A stretch of DNA of 64,000 bases from Leptolyngbya sp. CCY15150 (lineage in GTDB: Bacteria > Cyanobacteriota > Cyanobacteriia > RECH01): assembly GCF_016888135.1 (NCBI RefSeq), contig NZ_JACSWB010000278.1:1-64000 (forward strand), read 5' to 3'. A program made the position numbers and the translations under genes. Shown piece after piece: positions 1 through 9,457 of this stretch. Each line of letters starts with the position of its first letter. Within the stretch, counting starts at the first letter, position 1. Below the pieces are notes generated by a model that was given only the letters and a program-made list of their open reading frames with translations, did not search any database and was not told the DNA's origin.

Positions 1-756
1 CCATCTTGATTGCCTCACCCTGTTCTCGCCTCTGTGCCTAGCCTAGCCAATTGTCTCCTCTTTCTCCAGCTAGTTTTGCCGCCCTAGAAAAAAAGAAATT
101 TAACAAGGCAATGGATGTGATGATCTCGGCAATCCTCTGTGGTACAGAAGGAATGTAAAGCTTTATGGTTGGATCTTTAGTCATAAACAAGGTAAAACCT
201 CATGCTTAAATTTCAGAGCTCATCTACTAAAGCGAAGGGCTCTGAAATGGACGAATTGGCAAATACCATTTGCTCGAACGTCATGGCATGGACTGCAACG
301 ATAAATCAGGTGTCTGTTAAGGCTGTAAGAAACAAGCGTGACAGCCTATGCCTTCAATACCGATAGACTCCCTAGACATGCATGTTGTCTTGTGACAGAC
401 ACCCATGCCCTTGTAGTATTTGCCGCGAAATACCACTCAAAATTTTTGAGTTTCGACTCTATGCTACACAGGCCTTAACCTAATTTTGGCCAATCTTTAA
501 CCAATATTTAACTTGATGATAAAGTGTTAAAGCTGTGCGGCGCTGCTGCCTGATCTGCAGCGCTAAGGGTTCTTGTCCGAAGGTTGATTGGTTATGATGC
601 AGAGGTTTCCGCAGCGGATGATGGGCAACGTTAAGACGACCGCAACAATACATTGCTCACCCGATCGCTCCCCCAGTTCCTTGGAGCATCTGCTTATATC
701 CTAGGAAGGGGTCGTGTGACCCTTCGGACTCTACTCTGCTGATCACGTCATTGCCT
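1..756. other. Non-coding stretch with nested inverted repeats
   Basis: No convincing gene is visible. Several inverted repeats are: ATTTCAGAGC at 210-219 with its complement at 239-248; GGCTGT at 321-326 with ACAGCC at 341-346, lying inside a wider pair GGTGTCTGT (309-317) and ACAGACACC (395-403); and a near-palindrome ACTCAAAATTTTTGAGT at 435-451. The density of pairing suggests a structured RNA or regulatory DNA, but I recognise no known RNA family. A short GGGTC/GACCC hairpin lies about 40 bases before the first gene. Confidence 0.5.
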
Positions 757-1626
757 ATGGCTCTTGATCCCAAGCTGGACTCGGTTGACATTAACGTAAC
801 GCTGCTGCTGGAGGGTGGACATCAGCAAACGCTGGCGATCGCTCCCAATTCGTCTCTGTTGCAGCAGTTGATGAGCACATTGACAGATCCTGTGGGACAG
901 CGATCGCAGCGGTTGTTTCAGATCCCGATTCAGGATGGCCAGGCGGTGTTGGCCTTTACGGGCGATCGCCTTGTGGGGGTGATCACAGAGCCGCCCATGG
1001 TGCTGCCATCGTCGAGGCTAGCGACGCCGTTGGGGCGAGGGGTGACACCGTCGCCGGTGTGGCGCATTCCCAATTTTCTATCGCCAGCGGAGCATCAACA
1101 TTTGCTGGACTGGACGGTGCAGCAGGAACGCCAGTTTCAGCCCAGCACCACCTCTACCCAAGCGGTGGACTATCGTAAGTCCTTGGTGCTCTATACCTTG
1201 CCGGAGATTGGGGAATTATTCTCCCAAAAAATCCATGCGGCCTTGCCCCTGGTGTTAGATCAGTTGGCGATCGCTCCCTTCCAGCCCACCCAGATCGAAA
1301 CCCAGCTCACGGCCCACAACGACGGCCATTACTACCGCGTCCACAACGACAGTGGCAGTGCCGACACCTGCACCCGTGTCCTCACCTATGTGTACTATTT
1401 CCACCATCAGCCCAAAGCGTTTACGGGTGGGGATTTGCGCGTTTACGATAGCCACATTCAGCAGAATACCTATGTGCAGGCGGAGTCGTTTCATACAGTG
1501 GAACCCTTGGACAATTCCATCGTGTTTTTCCCCAGCCATGTCATGCATGAGGTATTGACGATTCACTGCCCTAGCCGGGCCTTTTTGGATAGTCGCTTTA
1601 CGATCAACGGCTGGATTCGTGGGTGA
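757..1626 (+). CDS. 2OG-Fe(II) oxygenase (prolyl 4-hydroxylase-like)
   Basis: Predicted non-haem iron, 2-oxoglutarate-dependent dioxygenase of 289 residues. The C-terminal half has the double-stranded beta-helix signature: H196-x-D198 in YYRVHND, the second iron ligand H264 in PSHVMHEV, and R280 in SRFTINGW as the likely 2-oxoglutarate contact; the YYF...GGDLRVYD strand fits the P4Hc pattern. The first 100 residues are not conserved in a way I recognise. ATG at 757 is preferred over the in-frame TTG at 751. The substrate is unknown; it could be a protein, a small molecule or a lipid. The kinase gene follows 78 bases downstream on the same strand. Confidence 0.8.
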   Translation: MALDPKLDSVDINVTLLLEGGHQQTLAIAPNSSLLQQLMSTLTDPVGQRSQRLFQIPIQDGQAVLAFTGDRLVGVITEPPMVLPSSRLATPLGRGVTPSPVWRIPNFLSPAEHQHLLDWTVQQERQFQPSTTSTQAVDYRKSLVLYTLPEIGELFSQKIHAALPLVLDQLAIAPFQPTQIETQLTAHNDGHYYRVHNDSGSADTCTRVLTYVYYFHHQPKAFTGGDLRVYDSHIQQNTYVQAESFHTVEPLDNSIVFFPSHVMHEVLTIHCPSRAFLDSRFTINGWIRG

Positions 1627-1704
1627 GCTGCGCCTGGGAGTCCAATAGGCAAATTGAAACGGTGTAGACTCGGTTTAACTGACATCGTTTGCAGGATATT
1701 CGGG

Positions 1705-4700
1705 ATGATACAGGGGGCCGATCGTCCAACCGCATCGCAGTGGGGGTATTGCATCAATCCCCACTGTCATCAGCGCCTAAATCCTAGTCATCTAAAGCAG
1801 TGCCAGACCTGTGGCACCGAGCTACGTATTGGCGATCGCTATCGGCTGGTGCGACCGCTGCGCCATTTGGGGTCTACCTATCTCACCGAGGTTTTTGAGG
1901 TGGAGGATGAGGTAGACCAAGGGGTGAAGGTGATGAAGGTGCTGACCCGGAGCGATCGCAAGCTGGTGGAACTGTTTGAGCGGGAAGCGGAGGTGCTCCA
2001 ACGGCTCGACCATCCCGGTATTCCGAAAATTGATGACCTAGGCTGTTTTCAGGTGACCCCGGCCCAGTGGAATCATCCCGTGCGCTGTTTGGTGATGGAG
2101 CGCATTGAGGGCGAAGATTTGCAGCGCTGGATGACCTACCATCCTCCCATTAGCCAACCCCTGGCCTTGGCTTGGCTGAAGCAACTGGCCGATATCCTGC
2201 ACCAAATCCACCAAAACCATCTTTTTCACCGCGATATCAAGCCCTCCAATATCATGCTGCGCCCGGCGGAACCTTGGGGACAGTTGACGCTGATCGACTT
2301 TGGTACGGTGCGGGAGGTGAGCCAAACGGTGCTGGAGGGGCGAGATTCCACCGTGGTCTATTCTGATGGCTATACGGCTCCGGAGCAAATTCGCGGGCGG
2401 GCGACGCCCCAGTCGGATTTCTATGCCCTGGGTCGTACCTTTATCCATTTGTTGACCCAGACCCATCCCAATGAACTGCCGGAGGATGAGCAAACCCATA
2501 ATTTAGACTGGCAGGGCTATGCGCCCCACATTGCGCCGCTGTTGGCAAATCTGGTGAGTGACTTGGCGGATGAAGAAGCGATCGCCCGTCCCCGCAATTC
2601 CCAAGACTTGCTGGATCGACTGGCAGAGGTGCAGGTGATTTTGACGCCCACCTCCATGTTTAGCGAGGCTTTGGAGCCCATGCCCTACCCCATGGTCACC
2701 TCCCATGGCGTGACCGATGTGGACGTAACCCGCCCACCCTTGGATGACGATCGCCCAGAGAGACCCACCGTCAAGGTGCCCTGGTGGCGCTCCCATCAGC
2801 CGTTGTTGGCAACCTGTGGGGTGTTGGCGTTGCTGGTGGCGCTGCTGTTGGTGAGCTGGGGGCGGCGGGAGTGGCAGCGTCAGCAGATGATCACCGCTCA
2901 GCGGCTGTTGGCCCAGTCGGAGCTCCTCTTGCCGCCTGCGGGACAGGAGTTGAAAACCTCCCTACAGTTAGCGATCGAGGCTTGGCAGCGGCTGCGATCG
3001 CTGCAGTTGCCCACCCTGCCAGCGGAGGATTTGATCCAAACGGGTCTGAGTCGTCTACCGCGATCGCAACTGCGGATTGCCCATGATGACGATGTGAATG
3101 CCGTGGCCCTGAGTGCCACGGGGCGCTATTGGGCGACGGCTAGCGCTGATGGTACGGCCCAGGTCTGGCAGGTTGTTGGGGATGACGATCGCTCGGTGTT
3201 GCTCACCACTCTGCAGCATGGGGCGGCGGTCAACACCCTGGCATTTAGCGCGGATGAACGATATTTGGCCACGGCTAGCCAAGATCAAACGGTGCAGCTT
3301 TGGGATGGGCAGGAGAACGAGGCTCGGGTGCTGAGCCATGGGGAAGCGATCCAGGCGATCGCCTTCAGTAGAGATGGCTCCCAACTGGTGACGGCGGGAG
3401 CGTCTACGGTGACGGTGTGGGATGTGGTCAGCGGTGAGCGGCTGACCGAACGGCGACGCCCGACCCGCATCACGGCCATGGCGGTGCATCCCAATCAAGC
3501 CCAGGTGGCGATCGCTAGTGTGGATGGCCAGATGGATCTATGGCGCTGGGATGGGGCGGAGTCGGCGCTGATCCAGCAGGATAGCCCCGTGCAGGCGATC
3601 GCGTTCAGTCCTGATGGTCAGGTGATCGCCACGGGCAGCCCCGATCGCACCGCCCGCCTGTGGGATGTTGCCACCCAAACCGAAGTGCGCCGCTGGCTCC
3701 ATGCCCATAGCGTTGTGCAGGTGGTCTTTAGTCAAGATGGCCAGCGCTTGGTGACGGCGACCGGCAGCCCCCTGCCGCTGCGCCAAGGACACAGTGCCCA
3801 GGTGTGGAATGTGCAAACTGGGGAGGCGATCGCCCAAGTTGCCCACCAAGGCAATATTACGGATGTGGCCTTGAGTGACGACGGCACCCTCTTGGCCACC
3901 GCTAGTTTTGATCGCACCGCCCAGGTCTGGGATTTGACCCAAGATACGCTGGTTGCCCAGGTTCAGCATCAAGAAGCGGTTATGGGAGTGACCTTGACCC
4001 AGGGGCGACAGTTGGCCACTGCTAGCCTCGACAATACGGCCCAGCTCTGGGAACTGGTGGGCAATCCAGCGCTGACGGTGCTGGACGAGGAAGGGCCAAT
4101 TTTAGCGATCGCCTTTAGTCCCGTTGATTCCCTGATTGCCGTGAGCAGCGGTGATGGTACCCTCAGCCTCTGGCACGAGGATGGTCGGCGGTTGCGGCAG
4201 TGGCAGACGGAGTACCCTGTGCATACCCTGACCTTTAGCCCCGATGGACAGATTCTAGCGGCCACCAACCATCGCAATGTGCAGCTCTGGCAGCCCGATA
4301 GCGGCAGCCTGCTTCTGACCCTACCGCCCATGAATCCGGTGAATGCGATCGCCTTCAGTCCTGATGGGCAGTATTTAGCGACGGCCAGTACAGATACAAC
4401 GGCGCGCGTTTGGGAAACCCGTAGCGGTTTGGAAGTGGCGCGGCTAACCCACGATAGCTTTGTCGAATCGGTGACCTTTAGTCCCGATGGTGCCTTCGTG
4501 GCCACCGCCAGCCTGGATAATACGGCCCGCATTTGGGACTGGCAACAGGCCACTCCCCAAGAGCTAGCCCGTTTAGAGCACGGCAGTTTTGTGGAATCTG
4601 TTTTGTTTAGCCCTGATGGGCACTATATTGCTACTGCCAGCCTGGATAACACCGCCCGCCTTTGGGATCGGCGCAAGCCCGGCATACCCGAAGTCCATCG

Positions 4701-5208
4701 CTTGACCCACACCCATGATGTGAATGCGATCGCCTTCAGTCCCGATGGGCAGTACCTGGCCACCGTCAGCGGGCCGCGCCTGCTGCAGCCATCACAAAAT
4801 GACACGATTCAGGTGTGGACGGTGGATCAGGGGCAGTCGGTGTTGACGTTAGCCGATCAGTCGTTGATTGGTATGGGAGGCTTTAGCCCCGATAGTCAGT
4901 ATCTATCGACGGTGAGCCAAGGGCAGGGGGTGCAGCTATGGCAGATATCGAGCCGTCGGGAAGTGGCTCGGCTGCGGCGCATCGTCAATCCGCGTAGTAG
5001 CGTTTTTAGTCCATCCCAGCCCATGCTGGGGGTGACGGGAGCGCGCCAGGTTTGGCTATGGTCATGGAGTTCAGTGGATCTAATTGATCAGGCTTGCGAT
5101 CGCCTAGCGTTACCGATGACGCGATCAGACTGGCGGCATTATATAGGACGGGAGCCCTACCGCCCTGCCTGTGGCGATCGCTCTGGAATGGGAATGCAAG
5201 GGAGTTAG
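1705..5208 (+). CDS. Ser/Thr protein kinase with WD40 repeat propellers
   Basis: Membrane-anchored eukaryotic-type kinase of about 1167 residues. Order: an N-terminal Cys motif (CINPHC...CQTCG, residues about 14-35), typical of cyanobacterial kinases; the kinase domain (about 30-295) with HRDIKPSN at 175 and DFG at 198, followed by APEQ; one transmembrane helix around 365-385; then about 15-16 WD40 units marked by SPDG...TASxDxTAxxW motifs, enough for two seven-bladed propellers. The catalytic residues look intact, so it should be active. The reading frame extends back to a TTG at 1654, but ATG at 1705 directly precedes the conserved Cys motif. The propellers probably sense or scaffold partner proteins; the target is unknown. 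Confidence 0.9.
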   Translation: MIQGADRPTASQWGYCINPHCHQRLNPSHLKQCQTCGTELRIGDRYRLVRPLRHLGSTYLTEVFEVEDEVDQGVKVMKVLTRSDRKLVELFEREAEVLQRLDHPGIPKIDDLGCFQVTPAQWNHPVRCLVMERIEGEDLQRWMTYHPPISQPLALAWLKQLADILHQIHQNHLFHRDIKPSNIMLRPAEPWGQLTLIDFGTVREVSQTVLEGRDSTVVYSDGYTAPEQIRGRATPQSDFYALGRTFIHLLTQTHPNELPEDEQTHNLDWQGYAPHIAPLLANLVSDLADEEAIARPRNSQDLLDRLAEVQVILTPTSMFSEALEPMPYPMVTSHGVTDVDVTRPPLDDDRPERPTVKVPWWRSHQPLLATCGVLALLVALLLVSWGRREWQRQQMITAQRLLAQSELLLPPAGQELKTSLQLAIEAWQRLRSLQLPTLPAEDLIQTGLSRLPRSQLRIAHDDDVNAVALSATGRYWATASADGTAQVWQVVGDDDRSVLLTTLQHGAAVNTLAFSADERYLATASQDQTVQLWDGQENEARVLSHGEAIQAIAFSRDGSQLVTAGASTVTVWDVVSGERLTERRRPTRITAMAVHPNQAQVAIASVDGQMDLWRWDGAESALIQQDSPVQAIAFSPDGQVIATGSPDRTARLWDVATQTEVRRWLHAHSVVQVVFSQDGQRLVTATGSPLPLRQGHSAQVWNVQTGEAIAQVAHQGNITDVALSDDGTLLATASFDRTAQVWDLTQDTLVAQVQHQEAVMGVTLTQGRQLATASLDNTAQLWELVGNPALTVLDEEGPILAIAFSPVDSLIAVSSGDGTLSLWHEDGRRLRQWQTEYPVHTLTFSPDGQILAATNHRNVQLWQPDSGSLLLTLPPMNPVNAIAFSPDGQYLATASTDTTARVWETRSGLEVARLTHDSFVESVTFSPDGAFVATASLDNTARIWDWQQATPQELARLEHGSFVESVLFSPDGHYIATASLDNTARLWDRRKPGIPEVHRLTHTHDVNAIAFSPDGQYLATVSGPRLLQPSQNDTIQVWTVDQGQSVLTLADQSLIGMGGFSPDSQYLSTVSQGQGVQLWQISSRREVARLRRIVNPRSSVFSPSQPMLGVTGARQVWLWSWSSVDLIDQACDRLALPMTRSDWRHYIGREPYRPACGDRSGMGMQGS

Positions 5209-5245
5209 AGGAATTAGGAGTTCCTTAGGGCTACCTTGCCCAGCT

Positions 5246-5282
5246 ATGAAGCCAATGCGATCGCATTGGAGGCTAGCTTCAT
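5246..5282. repeat. Long hairpin built around a HIP1 site
   Basis: A perfect 18-base palindrome CCAATGCGATCGCATTGG (5252-5269) is embedded in a longer stem, ATGAAGC (5246-5252) with GCTTCAT (5276-5282). It lies just after the kinase gene. It may act as a terminator or mRNA stabiliser, but no T-tract follows. Confidence 0.45.
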
Positions 5283-5449
5283 GAAAACTTTATGTAAAAG
5301 CGCTAGTTCCTAACGAATATAGCGATTTTGCAAGTAGAACTGCGGATCGACCCCCGCCATTGCGCTCAAAAATATGAGTAGTTGCCCAGATTACAGTCTC
5401 CTAGGTAACCAACTACAGTAAGAGCATAGGAGTTCCGAAGGACGATCCC

Positions 5450-5641
5450 ATGAATGTATTCTCAACCCCCCAGTCTACCCATCCATCTGGTTGTACAGAT
5501 CCATTTACCTTTTCTCAAGACGTTTCTCCTACAACCCTAACTAGCAAAACCGTCTGCCTCGTATATCCCAACGGCGACGTAGTCGTGAGCTCCTGTGATC
5601 AACAAGACCCATCCAAATCCTCCGTTATCCACCTAAGATGA
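5450..5641 (+). CDS. Small hypothetical protein
   Basis: 63-residue protein of unknown function. It is Ser/Thr/Pro-rich in the first half, followed by a more ordered segment (KTVCLVYPNGDVVVSSCDQ) with two cysteines. No signal peptide or membrane helix. ATG at 5450 is preceded by AGGAGTTCCGAAGGA, which supplies plausible ribosome-binding sites. Its stop lies 13 bases before the next start, so the two small genes are probably co-transcribed. Confidence 0.5.
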   Translation: MNVFSTPQSTHPSGCTDPFTFSQDVSPTTLTSKTVCLVYPNGDVVVSSCDQQDPSKSSVIHLR

Positions 5642-5654
5642 GGTGCGTCTAGCC

Positions 5655-5975
5655 ATGACACCGCAGTCTTCTGTTCTTCACCGTCTCGAACATGCCGCAT
5701 CAACCATGCGAGACGTGGCGATCGCCCGAGCAGCCATTGCCTCTAGAGACCTATTGATTCGCACGGCCCAGCATTCAGGATGTCCGGTTTACGCTGTCAC
5801 CACGGACGATATCCTCGATCACCTTGAAACGCTACGGCATCCGCCCACGCCAGAACCATCGGTCAGAACTCCGGTCACCAAGCATCACGCTCAGCGCTCC
5901 TCGGATGATTTTGAGCGATCTCTTGATCTCTTGGGCAACTTATTTGGCGGAGTTTCCCTAGAAGCTGAGTCATAA
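5655..5975 (+). CDS. Small hypothetical protein
   Basis: 106-residue soluble protein of no recognised family. The first half is an Ala/Arg-rich amphipathic helix region (EHAASTMRDVAIARAAIASRD), followed by a Pro/His-rich linker and an acidic C-terminus (DDFERSLDLLGNLFGG). ATG at 5655 has GATGAGG about 11 bases upstream; an upstream in-frame GTG at 5643 is possible. It follows the 63-residue gene closely and is followed by a strong terminator, so the two form a small operon. Confidence 0.55.
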   Translation: MTPQSSVLHRLEHAASTMRDVAIARAAIASRDLLIRTAQHSGCPVYAVTTDDILDHLETLRHPPTPEPSVRTPVTKHHAQRSSDDFERSLDLLGNLFGGVSLEAES

Positions 5976-6045
5976 AGCAACAAGGAACTCTGTGGACCTC
6001 AGCCCTCTGGAATGACTCAACCATCGTCACTGTAATGTACACATC

Positions 6046-6077
6046 AAAGCAAAGAGCAGAAGCTCTTTGCTTTTTTT
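6046..6077 (+). terminator. Rho-independent terminator
   Basis: A 12-base stem AAAGCAAAGAGC (6046-6057) and GCTCTTTGCTTT (6062-6073), loop AGAA, runs into a T-tract (6071-6077). It ends the two-gene small operon and sits just before the oppositely oriented tRNA-Gln. Confidence 0.9.
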
Positions 6078-6112
6078 ATGCCAAGTCTATTAGATCAAGG
6101 ACATTGAGTTAA

Positions 6113-6184
6113 CTGGGGTGCTAGGATTCGAACCTAGGAATGGCGGGACCAAAACCCGCTGCCTTACCACTTGGCGACACCCCA
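6113..6184 (-). tRNA. tRNA-Gln (anticodon TTG)
   Basis: 72-nt tRNA on the minus strand. The 5' end TGGGGTG pairs with CACCCCA to give a U1-A72 acceptor stem with G73, the glutamine identity pattern. The anticodon loop reads GTTTTGGT (anticodon TTG), and the T-arm is CCTAGGTTCGAATCCTAGC. The CCA tail is not encoded. Confidence 0.95.
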
Positions 6185-6267
6185 TCACGGCTGCTTACAT
6201 ATATTAGCAGTTGTGTTACAGGTTGTGTCAACCTTTACAAAAGATTTTTGGCGATCGCCTTCGATTC

Positions 6268-7665
6268 CTAAAATCCTTGCCGTAGTAAGGCATCGGTCTG
6301 TTGATATAACCCTTGCCAAGCGCTTTGCCAATGGCTTTCCGATGACCAGTGCTGAAAACAACTGGTTTGCGACAGCAGGTAGTAGAGCAACGCCTTGCGA
6401 TAGCGGGGGGATTCGCTGAGGCGGTGACCGGCTAGGGGAGGACGGTGGCCGGCGGCGATCGCGTGGTGGAAGCGTTGGTGTAGGCGTTGGTGGGGCACGT
6501 CGGGACGGGTGGAGGGCGACGGCATTACCTGGCAGACGGGATAGTCATCGAGCCCTAGACCGGTGGCCTGCAGCAGCTCTAGATATTCGGTGCCGGTGAG
6601 CCCTTGTACAGAGCGATCGCCTTGGTTGAGGACGTCATACCAGGTATTGCGGAAGGCGGCTGGAAAGTCGTGCATCATGGCATGGGTGTTTTCGCCGTCT
6701 TCGATCTGGGTGACCAGGGGCGGGATGAGGCGATCGCCGAGGGGTTGGCGGGCAAGCTGCTGGGCTTGGCGGTAGGGCTCCATGCTGGCGAGGGACTCGG
6801 CGGTGCAGTGGCTGGGCTGTACGAGCACCGCCATGCTTAGGGTTTGCCCTTGGGTGTTGGTCACCTCTAGACGATGGGGGAGGTGAACCTGGGAGAGCGG
6901 TTGTCGTTCGGGGGTGCAGACCTGCTCTGCGCGCACCAAGAGCCAGCGGTAGCCAGTATCTTGCAGGGTTTGCACTAGGGTATAAAGAGCATTGGGCTCT
7001 GTGGGGAGCTGGAGCTCGGGCAGGCAGAAGCCCCGCACGCGCCGCAGGGCCTCCCAGCCAAAGATGGCGGCGAAGTGGTGCTGCCAGGCTTGGATATGCA
7101 GTTTGAAATCAGCGGCGGGAATGATGGGAGCGATCGCGTGCCCCCAGAAGGTGCCGAGCCATTCGACGTAGGGCTGGTAGGTTTTTTCGGTGGTGATGCG
7201 TTTGAGGTTATCGAGCACGTCGCCGCGTCCCATCTGCCGCAGACCCCACAGCAAGGTGCCGGAGTAGGTCAACATCACCCGTGGGCTATAGCCTTGGTTG
7301 ATCAGGTCAACCATAAAGTTGGCGATGCGGCTATAGCAGTAGGTGAAGGTGCCAGCTCGGTGATTATCCCCATCGAAGGGATGCTCAAACATATACTGAA
7401 GATGGCTGATCAGGTGCCCTGGCTCTTGGCTGGGTACCATGGGCTGATGCATATGCAGCGCGACGGCAAAGGCAGCGGTGTAGGTCTCTAAGGATGGGGA
7501 GGATGGTTCCAAAAAGACCGGACGTTGATCCTGCCGCACCTGCTCTAGATCGGTTTCCCAGCCGCAAAGATTAGGAAGGTCGTTGATGAGTTCTGGAATG
7601 GGCTGCAGGGGCGCGATCGCTTGGGAGTTGGACGATTCATCAATGGGCGGCAGAGCAGAGATCAT
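6268..7665 (-). CDS. Glycoside hydrolase family 57 protein
   Basis: 465-residue cytoplasmic protein of the GH57 alpha-glucan-active family (alpha-amylase/branching-type enzymes with a (beta/alpha)7 barrel). The first conserved region is AVALHMHQP (residues about 67-75); further regions are CYSRIANFMVDL, LTYSGTLLWGL and WLGTFWGHAIAPII. It is short for the family, which often exceeds 500 residues, and I cannot place the catalytic Glu and Asp with certainty, so the exact activity is open. Start ATG at 7665; no signal peptide. Likely role in glycogen or related glucan turnover. Confidence 0.8.
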   Translation of the reverse strand: MISALPPIDESSNSQAIAPLQPIPELINDLPNLCGWETDLEQVRQDQRPVFLEPSSPSLETYTAAFAVALHMHQPMVPSQEPGHLISHLQYMFEHPFDGDNHRAGTFTYCYSRIANFMVDLINQGYSPRVMLTYSGTLLWGLRQMGRGDVLDNLKRITTEKTYQPYVEWLGTFWGHAIAPIIPAADFKLHIQAWQHHFAAIFGWEALRRVRGFCLPELQLPTEPNALYTLVQTLQDTGYRWLLVRAEQVCTPERQPLSQVHLPHRLEVTNTQGQTLSMAVLVQPSHCTAESLASMEPYRQAQQLARQPLGDRLIPPLVTQIEDGENTHAMMHDFPAAFRNTWYDVLNQGDRSVQGLTGTEYLELLQATGLGLDDYPVCQVMPSPSTRPDVPHQRLHQRFHHAIAAGHRPPLAGHRLSESPRYRKALLYYLLSQTSCFQHWSSESHWQSAWQGLYQQTDALLRQGF

Positions 7666-7863
7666 GACGGCGAGCCTTGTTAAAACTTAAAACAATGACT
7701 GGAGTCCTACGCGCAGGGGTGATCAGGTCATTGCGAAGAAGCGCAACGCCACCCAGACGCGATCGCTCAAGGGGGTAACGGGTAATCTAAAAATATCCTT
7801 AAGCACCCTAAACCTTAGTATATCGATCCCTTGATGCCTCTCTCTAGTCGTTAACAAAGTTCT

Positions 7864-8139
7864 ATGAATACCGCTGACGATTCGTTTCAAAAAGCTAACG
7901 ATTGTTTCAGGCGATCGGCGCACCAGCGTTGGCATCGCCACCAAAGCCAGCTCCACATTTTGCGATCGCAGCTTGGGTTTTCGGAGGTTGCGCCCTCGCG
8001 GCCGGCGGTCTGTCGCGGTTGTGCTCACTACCATGGAGTTGCCTATGGGCAGGCCCGCGATCGCCGCACGTTGTTGATCTGCGGGTTTCATCCCTATGGT
8101 TGGCAGGGGCAGGCTTGTCCAGACTGGCAGCCCGACTAG
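7864..8139 (+). CDS. Small four-cysteine protein (probable metal site)
   Basis: 91-residue protein. The C-terminal half carries CRGCAHYHG (Cys50, Cys53), LLICGFHPYGW (Cys73) and ACPDWQPD (Cys85). This spacing of cysteines with His/Tyr/Trp matches a short conserved hypothetical that I associate with cyanobacteria and could bind zinc or iron-sulphur. The N-terminal 45 residues are basic and less ordered. ATG at 7864 is used; no strong ribosome-binding site is visible. The alternative frames over this stretch lack such a motif pattern. Confidence 0.65.
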   Translation: MNTADDSFQKANDCFRRSAHQRWHRHQSQLHILRSQLGFSEVAPSRPAVCRGCAHYHGVAYGQARDRRTLLICGFHPYGWQGQACPDWQPD

Positions 8140-8376
8140 GCTGGGCGGAACTTGAGTCCATCAGAGACGGGGGCGATCGCTTGCTCTGAGGTCATTTGAC
8201 GTATATTTTGCGATAGAGTGATTGGGACAACTTGGGTGCTGGCGTATGTTCAACGCCCCATCGTAGCGATCGCGTCATGGCCATAAAAAGAGGTCTATGA
8301 GCAATAACGGTGATGTCTTTCAAGCAGTCATATCAGGAGTGATGAAAGACTAGTTGTGTGATGTCAAGTAACAGCC

Positions 8377-8384
8377 AAAGGAGG
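8377..8384 (+). promoter_or_regulatory. Strong Shine-Dalgarno fixing a TTG start
   Basis: AAAGGAGG lies seven bases before TTG at 8392, a near-perfect ribosome-binding site. It supports TTG initiation of the sulfotransferase gene, which has no ATG in a suitable position (the next in-frame Met is residue 26). Confidence 0.75.
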
Positions 8385-8391
8385 CGATAAA

Positions 8392-9453
8392 TTGTTGGAC
8401 TTGGGAAAGTTTTCTGACGGAACTCCCATCACAGAAGCTAGCCTAAAAGCTTGGAAAGCATTGTCGATGGAGGTAAGAGCTGAGCGTAATCTAAAGCAAC
8501 TCGATCGCTTAGTTGTAAGCTGGGATACTCTAGTCAATCTTCTTGATAGCGAAGAATACAGAATTAATGTGACATCCAATAATGTACCTAGTATTGGGGG
8601 CGATCGCTCTATTGTTTTGTTTTTACATATTCCAAAAGTAGGTGGTTCAACGTTGGCATATGTGTTAAATAAAAACCATGAGAGCCATCATTCAATTCAT
8701 GCTAATGCTCCAGAATTGGAACACAAGCCTTACCTCTTATTTAAACGCGATATGTTGTGTGACTTGGTGATGGGACATCACAGAATCAACTCGATTCTAT
8801 ATCAACTTCTAAATCGACCCGTGATTCATATGACAATGTTGCGGGATCCTGTCAGCCGCGTTGTTTCATATTATGACTATTTGTATACCTCTAAAGTGCA
8901 TCCGCTACGTCATAAGGCCAAGCAGATGACACTGCAAGAATTTATCGAATCCAAGGAAATTGTTGAACTAGAAAATGCTCAGTCTCGCCGATTGGTCGGC
9001 AGTTTGTATCGGGCTCCGTTCAGAAAAAAAGCAGGTCAATCTGTGACCTCTCCTTGGGACGATACTGATCAACTGCTGAAGGATGCTAAAGAAACATTGA
9101 CGAGCCGATTTTCGTTGTTTGGTTTGACGAATGACTATACACGGTTTTTGCTAATGGCAAAGAAACTGTTGTTCTGGCGAGATATTTATTATGTTCGTAA
9201 AAATGTATCGAAGCAAAAAACAGTTGTCGCTGATGTTGAACCTAGGGTAATTGATTTGATCCGGCAGCGAAATCAGGCTGATATTGCACTGTTTGATTAT
9301 GCAAAGCAGTTGTTTGATGAGCGTTGCGATCAGCTAGACATTACACAAGAGAAAGTAGATCACTATGAGGCGCTGAACACAACGTATCAAGATCTATTAT
9401 GCTCATCTCAGCAGCTATTTTCAAGCACTTTACCTGTGAGTGCCGATTTGTAA
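8392..9453 (+). CDS. Sulfotransferase-like protein
   Basis: 353-residue PAPS-dependent sulfotransferase-like protein (Sulfotransfer_2 type). The 5'-phosphosulfate loop is HIPKVGGST (residues 79-87) and the 3'-phosphate motif is LRDPVSRVVSYY (150-161). The first 70 residues are an extra N-terminal region without a signal peptide. The family transfers sulfate from PAPS to sugars. The gene is AT-rich compared with the window average and begins a cluster of sulfotransferase and glycosyltransferase genes. The stop is five bases before the next start, so the two are one transcript. Confidence 0.82.
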   Translation: MLDLGKFSDGTPITEASLKAWKALSMEVRAERNLKQLDRLVVSWDTLVNLLDSEEYRINVTSNNVPSIGGDRSIVLFLHIPKVGGSTLAYVLNKNHESHHSIHANAPELEHKPYLLFKRDMLCDLVMGHHRINSILYQLLNRPVIHMTMLRDPVSRVVSYYDYLYTSKVHPLRHKAKQMTLQEFIESKEIVELENAQSRRLVGSLYRAPFRKKAGQSVTSPWDDTDQLLKDAKETLTSRFSLFGLTNDYTRFLLMAKKLLFWRDIYYVRKNVSKQKTVVADVEPRVIDLIRQRNQADIALFDYAKQLFDERCDQLDITQEKVDHYEALNTTYQDLLCSSQQLFSSTLPVSADL

Positions 9454-9457
9454 CACG

